Shown here piece after piece: positions 58,509 through 64,000 of a stretch of 64,000 nucleotides of DNA (position 1 is its first letter; every line of letters begins with the position of its first letter). The DNA is taken from contig JAKRSF010000008.1 in NCBI GenBank assembly GCA_022402445.1, positions 124,001 through 188,000 of the forward strand. The letters are read 5' to 3'. The position numbers and the translations under genes are program-made. Under the pieces are notes generated by a model. That model did not search any database. It saw only the letters and a list, made by a program, of their open reading frames with translations, and was not told the origin of the DNA. The DNA is from Cyanobacteriota bacterium (GTDB lineage Bacteria > Cyanobacteriota > Cyanobacteriia > CACIAM-69d).

Positions 58509-59999
58509 ATGGTGTGGGACGCGATCGCGATCGGTTCAGGCATGGGGGCGCTGGTGACGGCCACCCAACTGGCGGCCAAGGGGGCCAAGGTGTTGGTCCT
58601 GGAGCGCTATCTCATCCCCGGCGGCAGTGCGGGCTATTTTGACCGGGAGGGCTACCGCTTTGATGTGGGGGCGTCGATGATTTTTGGCTTCGGCTCCGAG
58701 GGCACAACTAACCTCCTGACGCGGGCGCTGGCGGCGGTGGATCAAACCATGGAAACGGTGCCGGATCCGGTGCAAATCCACTACCATTTGCCCAACAATC
58801 TCGATCTGAAGGTGCATCGGGATTATGAGGCATTTGTGCAGGAATTGAGCGATCGCTTCCCCCACGAGGCCCGGGGTATTCGCGGTTTCTATGGGGAATG
58901 TTGGGACATTTTCAATTGCCTCAATTCCATGGAATTGCTGTCTTTGGAAGAGCCCCGCTATTTGATGCGAGTCTTTTTCCAAAATCCGGGTGCTTGCCTC
59001 GGCCTCGTTAAATATTTGCCGCAGAATGTGGGGGAAATTGCCCGCCGCCATATCCATGATCCGGAATTACTTAAATTCATTGACATGGAATGCTATTGCT
59101 GGTCCGTGGTGCCTGCGGATCTGACCCCGGCGATTAATGGGGGCATGGTCTTTAGCGATCGCCACTACGGCGGCATTAACTATCCCAAGGGTGGTGTCGG
59201 TCAAATTTCACAAAAACTGGTGGCGGGATTAGAAAAATACGGTGGCGAAATCCGCTACGGCGCGCGGGTCACGGAGGTCATCACCGAAGGGAAACGGGCC
59301 GTGGGCGTGCGTTTGGCCTCGGGGGAGGAGCTGCGGGCCAAGCGGATTATTTCCAATGCCACCCGCTGGGATACGTTTAATGGTCTGTTGAAAAAAACGC
59401 CCCTGCCGCCCTCGGAAAAGCGCTGGCAAAGTCGCTATAAAAAATCGCCGAGTTTCCTGAGTTTACATCTGGGGGTGCGTGCGGAGGCCCTGGCACCGGG
59501 CACGGAGTGTCACCACATTTTGCTGGAGGATTGGGCGAAATTGGAGGACGCCTACGGCACGATTTTTGTGTCAATCCCCACGCTATTGGATCCATCCCTC
59601 GCGCCGGAAAATCGCCACATTTTGCATGTGTTTACCCCCGCCTGGATTGAGGATTGGCAGGGGCTTTCACCGAGCGCCTATGCAGAGAAAAAGGAACGGC
59701 TGGCGGCGGAATTGATTGGTCGCCTCGGCGCGATCGCCCCCAACCTGACGGACTTTATTGAGTACAAAGAAGTGGGCAGCCCGCGCACCCATCGGCGCTT
59801 TTTGGGCCGTGAAGATGGCACCTATGGCCCCATTCCCCGCCGCAAATTGTTGGGCCTGTTGGGGATGCCGTTTAATCGGACGGCGGTGCCCGGTCTCTAC
59901 TGCGTGGGGGACAGCACGTTTCCGGGCCAGGGCCTCAATGCGGTGGCCTTTTCGGGGTTTGCCTGCGCCCATCGGGTGGCGGTGGATTTGGGCCTGTAG
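58509..59999 (+). CDS. crtH: Prolycopene (carotenoid) isomerase CrtH/CRTISO
   Basis: Converts poly-cis lycopene to all-trans lycopene in carotenoid synthesis; FAD-binding and membrane-associated. The 496-residue protein has the dinucleotide-binding start AIAIGSGMGALVTATQLA, VLVLERYLIPGGSAGYFDRE, and YRFDVGASMIFGFGSEGTTN. It also has KFIDMECYCWSVVPADLTPA and GGINYPKGGVGQISQKL near the middle, and YCVGDSTFPGQGLNAVAFSG at the C terminus. These match CrtH rather than CrtP or CrtQ desaturases. AGGAG precedes the ATG at 58509 by eight bases; a GTG at 58506 is adjacent. It converges on ileS with a 63-base gap. Confidence 0.94.
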   Translation: MVWDAIAIGSGMGALVTATQLAAKGAKVLVLERYLIPGGSAGYFDREGYRFDVGASMIFGFGSEGTTNLLTRALAAVDQTMETVPDPVQIHYHLPNNLDLKVHRDYEAFVQELSDRFPHEARGIRGFYGECWDIFNCLNSMELLSLEEPRYLMRVFFQNPGACLGLVKYLPQNVGEIARRHIHDPELLKFIDMECYCWSVVPADLTPAINGGMVFSDRHYGGINYPKGGVGQISQKLVAGLEKYGGEIRYGARVTEVITEGKRAVGVRLASGEELRAKRIISNATRWDTFNGLLKKTPLPPSEKRWQSRYKKSPSFLSLHLGVRAEALAPGTECHHILLEDWAKLEDAYGTIFVSIPTLLDPSLAPENRHILHVFTPAWIEDWQGLSPSAYAEKKERLAAELIGRLGAIAPNLTDFIEYKEVGSPRTHRRFLGREDGTYGPIPRRKLLGLLGMPFNRTAVPGLYCVGDSTFPGQGLNAVAFSGFACAHRVAVDLGL

Positions 60000-60062
60000 A
60001 TTTGTAGGCTTTGACGTGATCGCGGGGGCTGGGCGGGGAAACCCCGCCCTTACGATGACGGA

Positions 60063-62975
60063 TCAGAATTGGCCTGCTAGGGCGGAAACGCAGCGATCGC
60101 AAATGGTCGGATCCGCCTCCGATTGGCCCACGGTTTCCGAGTAATTCCAGCAGCGATCGCACTTGTGGCCCGCCGCATCCATGACACCCACCGCGATCGC
60201 GTCCGTCACACTGGCATATTTCAGGGCGGCGATGTGATCGCGATCTTCTACCCATTCCACCTGGGAGGTGAGGAAGAAATAGCGCAATTCATCCACCCCA
60301 TTATGGCCCTGGGATTGAGAAGCTAACTCCACCGGCGGATTGAATTGGAGTAGCGTTTCTGCCAGGGCCGGATCCGCCACCTGAATTAATAGCTTCGCCT
60401 CCAAACTAGAGCCGATCGCCTTATCATTGCGCGCCGCCTCCAAAACCCGGTTCACCTCCGCGCGAAGCTGACGGATCTGCTGCCAGCGATCGCCCAGTTC
60501 CCCATCGCGCCAAGCGTCAGGAATCTGCACCCAGCCCGCCTGAAACACGGACGCATGGCCCGTTTCGTAGGGCAGCGCCTGCCAAATATCCTCCGCCATG
60601 TGGCACAGGACCGGCGCGATCGCCTTGGCGAGATTTTCTACCGCGATCGCCAACACCGTCTGACAACTGCGGCGGCGGAACCCATCCGGCCCACTGATAT
60701 AGAGCCGATCCTTGGCAATATCCAGATAGAAATTGGATAGATCCACCGCGCAGAAATTCTGCACCGTCTGGAAAAACTTGAAGAATTGGAACGTGTCAAA
60801 CGCTCGGGAAATCTCCTCAAATACCTCCGTGATCCGGTGCAGCATGTAGCGATCTAGCTCCGGAAGTTGGTCATAGGCGATCGCATCCCGCTGCGGATCA
60901 AAATCATGCAAATTACCCAGCAAAAACCGCGCCGTATTGCGAATCTTGCGGTACACATCCCCCATCTGCTTGAGGATCGTTTTACCAATGGGCACATCCG
61001 ATGAATAGTCCACCGACGACGCCCACAGCCGCAGCACATCCGCCCCGTAGGGAGGTTCCTGCTTCTGGTTTTTGCCCCCATTGACCACCACCATCGGGTC
61101 AATAATATTGCCCAGGGATTTACTCATTTTCCGCCCCTGTTCATCCAGGGCAAACCCATGGGTCAACACCGTTTTATAGGGCGCGTGGCCGTGGGTTGCC
61201 ACACTGGTGAGCAAACTCGATTGGAACCAGCCCCGGTGCTGATCTGATCCTTCCAAATACAGATCCACCGGATAGCCCAAATCCAGACGGCGCGCCACCG
61301 AATTCCACGAGGAACCGGAGTCAAACCACACATCCATCGTGTCCGTCCCCTTGCGGTAGGTGCGGCCATTGTTGCGGTATTCCTCCGGCAACAGTTCCGC
61401 CACATCGAGTTCCCACCACACATCAGAACCGCGCTCCGCCACCAAATTCCGCACCCGTTTTAGGGTCGCTTCATTCATCAAAACGTCGCCGGTTTCCTCA
61501 TCATAAAAAGCCGGAATCGGCACCCCCCACGATCGCTGGCGGGAAATGCACCAATCGGATCGTTCCCCCACCATCGATTCAATGCGATTGCGCCCCGCCG
61601 CCGGGATCCACTGCACCGCCGCGATCGCGTCCATCGCCGCCGCCCGGAACCCATCCACCGACGCAAACCACTGCTCCGTCGCCCGGAAAATCGTCGGTTT
61701 CTTCGTGCGCCAATCGTAGGGATATTTATGGCCGTAGGGCTCTTCTTTCAACAGCGATCCCGCTTCTTTTAAGGCCGCAATAATCGCATCATTGGCATCT
61801 TTTAGGACATTCAACCCCGCAAACGGACCCGCCTCCGCCGTGAGATTCCCGCGATCGTCCACCGGCGACAGGATCGGCAGGCCGTATTTTTGCCCCGTAA
61901 TAAAGTCCTCTTGGCCGTGGCCCGGAGCCGTATGCACCAGTCCCGTCCCCGACTCCGTGGTGATGTAATCGCCCCCCAAAACCACCGGCGATTCCCGGTC
62001 AAACAAACTGTGGCGATAGCGGCAACCTTCCAGGGCCGCCCCCTTGAACTCCGCCTGAACGATCGCGCTGGTGCCCAGGGTTTCCGCCAGTTGACCCGCC
62101 AAATCCTTCGCCACAATCACATATTTGAATTTCAAGTGATTGAGGTGATCCGGTTGCCCCAACTCCACCACCGCGTAGTCCAGCAGGCCATTGACCGCCA
62201 CCGCCAAATTCCCCGGAATCGTCCAGGGGGTCGTGGTCCAGATCGCCACCCCCAGGTCCCCGAGATAGTCCCCCAGGGTGCCCTTGAGCCCGTCGCTGAG
62301 GGCCGTAATTTCAAAGGCCGCGTAGATTGACTGGGAAATGTGACCTTCGGGATATTCCAGCTCCGCCTCCGCCAGGGCCGTCTGGGAACTGGGGCTCCAG
62401 TGGACCGGCTTGAGACCGCGATAGATGTAGCCCTTGAGGAACATATCCCCGAACACATCCAGTTGCGCCGCCTCGTATTCCGGCGTCAGGGTGAGGTAGG
62501 GCTCGTCCCAATCCCCCCAGATGCCGAAACGCTTGAAACTGGTGCGCTGCTGGTCCACCTGGTCGAGGGCGTAGACCTTGGCCTTTTGGCGCAGGGTGCT
62601 GGGGGTGAGTTCAGCGCGCTCGTCCTTTTTGAGGGCCTGGAGGACTTTGAGTTCAATGGGCAGGCCGTGGCAGTCCCAGCCGGGGATGTAGCGGACCTTG
62701 CGCCCCTGGAGGAGCTGGTGGCGGTTGATGATGTCCTTGAGGATTTTGTTGAGGGCGTGCCCCATGTGGAGCGTGCCGTTGGCGTAGGGGGGGCCGTCGT
62801 GGAGCGTGAATGGTTCGCCCGGGTTGCTTTCCGCCAGGGTTTCGTAGATGCGCTGCTCCGCCCAATATTGCTGAATTTCGGGTTCCCGCGTGATGGCGTT
62901 GGCCCGCATCTCGAAGGGGGTTTGGGGCAGGTTTACGGTGTCTTTGTAGGATTTGGCGGTTTGCTCGGTACTCAC
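60063..62975 (-). CDS. ileS: Isoleucyl-tRNA synthetase
   Basis: Charges tRNA-Ile; cytosolic class I enzyme. The 970-residue protein has the HIGH motif as PYANGTLHMGHALNK near residue 64, GWDCHGLPIELKVLQ near 100, the editing domain (about 210-400) with TTPWTIPGNLAVAVN, and GRKMSKSLGNIIDP near 620 (KMSKS). The C-terminal zinc module CDRCWNYSETVGQSEADPTI is intact. The ATG at 62975 is usual. It lies 76 bases after the monothiol thioredoxin gene on the same strand, likely one operon. Confidence 0.97.
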   Translation of the reverse strand: MSTEQTAKSYKDTVNLPQTPFEMRANAITREPEIQQYWAEQRIYETLAESNPGEPFTLHDGPPYANGTLHMGHALNKILKDIINRHQLLQGRKVRYIPGWDCHGLPIELKVLQALKKDERAELTPSTLRQKAKVYALDQVDQQRTSFKRFGIWGDWDEPYLTLTPEYEAAQLDVFGDMFLKGYIYRGLKPVHWSPSSQTALAEAELEYPEGHISQSIYAAFEITALSDGLKGTLGDYLGDLGVAIWTTTPWTIPGNLAVAVNGLLDYAVVELGQPDHLNHLKFKYVIVAKDLAGQLAETLGTSAIVQAEFKGAALEGCRYRHSLFDRESPVVLGGDYITTESGTGLVHTAPGHGQEDFITGQKYGLPILSPVDDRGNLTAEAGPFAGLNVLKDANDAIIAALKEAGSLLKEEPYGHKYPYDWRTKKPTIFRATEQWFASVDGFRAAAMDAIAAVQWIPAAGRNRIESMVGERSDWCISRQRSWGVPIPAFYDEETGDVLMNEATLKRVRNLVAERGSDVWWELDVAELLPEEYRNNGRTYRKGTDTMDVWFDSGSSWNSVARRLDLGYPVDLYLEGSDQHRGWFQSSLLTSVATHGHAPYKTVLTHGFALDEQGRKMSKSLGNIIDPMVVVNGGKNQKQEPPYGADVLRLWASSVDYSSDVPIGKTILKQMGDVYRKIRNTARFLLGNLHDFDPQRDAIAYDQLPELDRYMLHRITEVFEEISRAFDTFQFFKFFQTVQNFCAVDLSNFYLDIAKDRLYISGPDGFRRRSCQTVLAIAVENLAKAIAPVLCHMAEDIWQALPYETGHASVFQAGWVQIPDAWRDGELGDRWQQIRQLRAEVNRVLEAARNDKAIGSSLEAKLLIQVADPALAETLLQFNPPVELASQSQGHNGVDELRYFFLTSQVEWVEDRDHIAALKYASVTDAIAVGVMDAAGHKCDRCWNYSETVGQSEADPTICDRCVSALAGQF

Positions 62976-63051
62976 GGCGGTTGGTTTTACCAGTGCTTGG
63001 GGTGGTCTCGTCTCAACATTTTAGGGGGGTGGGGGCCGGGGGCGATCGCGG

Positions 63052-63369
63052 CTAGAGGTGGGGTTTGATCCAGGCGATGAGGCGATCGCGGGGCAAGACC
63101 CCTTCGAGGCGATCGACGGGCTGGCCGTTTTTGAAGAGGATCAGGGTGGGCAGGGCCTGGACGTGGTGGGTGCTGGCGAGGTTGGGGTAGCGATCGCTGT
63201 CGATTTTGAGGATTTGCAAACGCCCGCGCAGGTCTGCGCCCACCTGTTCGAGGATGCCCGCCATCATTTGGCGCGGGCCGCACCAGGTGGCATAAAAATC
63301 CACGAGGACGGGGGTGGGGGCGTTAGCGATCGCGTCGTCGAGGCTGGTGAATTGCTTTTTGGTGGCCAT
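63052..63369 (-). CDS. y-type thioredoxin homologue lacking the second active-site cysteine
   Basis: A 105-residue thioredoxin-fold protein. The active site reads ATWCGPRQMMAGIL: Cys30 is kept but the second cysteine of CGPC is Arg33 (codon CGC, 63271-63273 on the plus strand). The cis-proline Pro74 (ALPTLILF) is present, and the helix-breaking Pro usual at position 38 is Gly. The rest (DSDRYPNLASTHHVQALPTL, VDRLEGVL) is y-type (TrxQ-like). A monothiol protein cannot run the normal dithiol cycle but could trap mixed disulfides or act in glutathionylation-like chemistry. It lies between a membrane protein gene and ileS on the same strand. Confidence 0.92.
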   Translation of the reverse strand: MATKKQFTSLDDAIANAPTPVLVDFYATWCGPRQMMAGILEQVGADLRGRLQILKIDSDRYPNLASTHHVQALPTLILFKNGQPVDRLEGVLPRDRLIAWIKPHL

Positions 63370-63482
63370 GGCTGAAGGGAGATTCGAGCTAGGAAGAGTT
63401 ACTAGAAACGGCTTCTACTATTTTTATTTTGGTTTTGCCGTGGGTGGATTTTGTTCGGTTTTATCTTGGTTTTGTTTAGGTT

Positions 63483-63968
63483 TTAGGGGGGCGGCGGCGG
63501 GGCGGAGTTGCGGAGGGTTTGCAAAAAGTCGGTGAGTTCGGCCCAGAGCCACTGCCGTTCGATTTCCGTGAGATTGTGGCCGAGGGCATGGCTGCGGCGG
63601 TAGTCCCCCAGGAGGAGGGGGGTGCGGACCATCAGTAGATCCATCAGCAGGAGGGGGGAGAGGTGTTCCGGCTGTTGGGTGATCTGAAGGTGACGGCGAT
63701 CGCCGCGATCGCGCCAGCGGATGCCGCCCACGGACCAGAGCAATTGGTACTGCTGGGCATCAATCTGGAGTTGGCATTGGCCCCACCAGCAGCTCGCGAT
63801 CGCCGCGCCCAGGGCCATGGCGGTGGAGGTTGCGATCGCCCACGCGAGGAAATAATGGCCCCCTATCCAGAACCCCAGGGCCAGCAGCAGCGCCAGGGTT
63901 CCCACGGGCCAGTTGAGCCATGGGAGGCGGTAGGGCACGGTCAGCCAGAGTTGGCGATCGGTCCGCAC
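63483..63968 (-). CDS. Membrane protein of unknown function, possibly cut by the window edge
   Basis: A 161-residue protein with two hydrophobic helices at about residues 22-40 and 42-63, then a soluble domain with WSVGGIRWRDRGDRRHLQIT and LLLMDLLMVRTPLLLGDYRR. It ends in a Pro run. The start at GTG 63968 is only the first in the window: the frame stays open to 64000, so the true start may lie outside. No domain recognised. It precedes the monothiol thioredoxin gene by 114 bases on the same strand. Confidence 0.65.
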   Translation of the reverse strand: MRTDRQLWLTVPYRLPWLNWPVGTLALLLALGFWIGGHYFLAWAIATSTAMALGAAIASCWWGQCQLQIDAQQYQLLWSVGGIRWRDRGDRRHLQITQQPEHLSPLLLMDLLMVRTPLLLGDYRRSHALGHNLTEIERQWLWAELTDFLQTLRNSAPPPPP

Positions 63969-64000
63969 GAGACGCGCCTTGGAGCCCGCCGGTTGGGGAT

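Overview
The window comes from a GC-rich cyanobacterial chromosome. Three things point to this. The palindrome GCGATCGC (HIP1, the cyanobacterial highly iterated palindrome) recurs through nearly every gene. The gene content is that of an oxygenic phototroph: a carboxysomal beta-carbonic anhydrase of the CcaA type, a BicA-type SulP bicarbonate transporter, prolycopene isomerase CrtH, MenB for phylloquinone or menaquinone, a one-helix high-light-inducible protein, a YggT/Ycf19 protein and a y-type thioredoxin. Many of the remaining genes look like conserved hypotheticals of cyanobacteria. The genus cannot be settled from the sequence. I see no rRNA, tRNA, insertion sequence, prophage or CRISPR array.

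Layout. 1-5.8 kb: BI-1 membrane protein, DMT exporter, a gene-poor stretch carrying a perfect CIRCE operator (2243-2269), a small conserved ORF, a PD-(D/E)XK nuclease-like protein, hemC and a REC-GAF response regulator. 6-10.8 kb: smc and a PRC-barrel protein. 10.9-18.1 kb: a surface-glycan-like cassette of two SAM methyltransferases and an 1843-residue protein with four GT2 domains plus a C-terminal GT41/SPINDLY-like domain. 18-20.8 kb: PhzF-family protein, ccaA, menB. 21-24.5 kb: cysteine-rich small protein, half-size TauE/SafE protein, tRNA-dihydrouridine synthase and a hypothetical. 24.5-27.6 kb: an AT-richer, HIP1-poor segment with cydAB (bd-type quinol oxidase). 28-36.6 kb: fructosamine-kinase-like protein, cbiB, thiL, a Ser/Thr kinase translationally coupled to a Rieske oxygenase, yidD and ald. 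36.7-40.6 kb: hlip, glcF and two DUF1400-type secreted proteins. 41-49 kb: M41-like peptidase, DUF1995 protein, PPP-type phosphatase, TPR-GT9-like protein, cimA, DUF427 and JAMM proteins. 49.4-54.3 kb: bicA, overlapping tail-to-tail with a large RTX/Calx-beta protein in a HIP1-poor segment. 54.3-64 kb: queF, yggT, upp, a promoter-terminator pair that may define a small RNA, crtH, and an apparent operon of a membrane protein, a monothiol y-type thioredoxin and ileS.

How the genes fit together. Inorganic carbon use is represented by bicA and ccaA, photorespiratory glycolate use by glcF, quinone supply and terminal oxidation by menB and cydAB, and pigment or cofactor synthesis by hemC, crtH, cbiB and thiL. 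These are scattered single genes or pairs, as is usual in cyanobacteria, with few long operons. The most unusual items are the orphan CIRCE element, the five-catalytic-domain glycosyltransferase, the small RNA candidate upstream of crtH, the thioredoxin whose second active-site cysteine is arginine, and G-rich/C-rich strand-skew blocks that switch inside genes.
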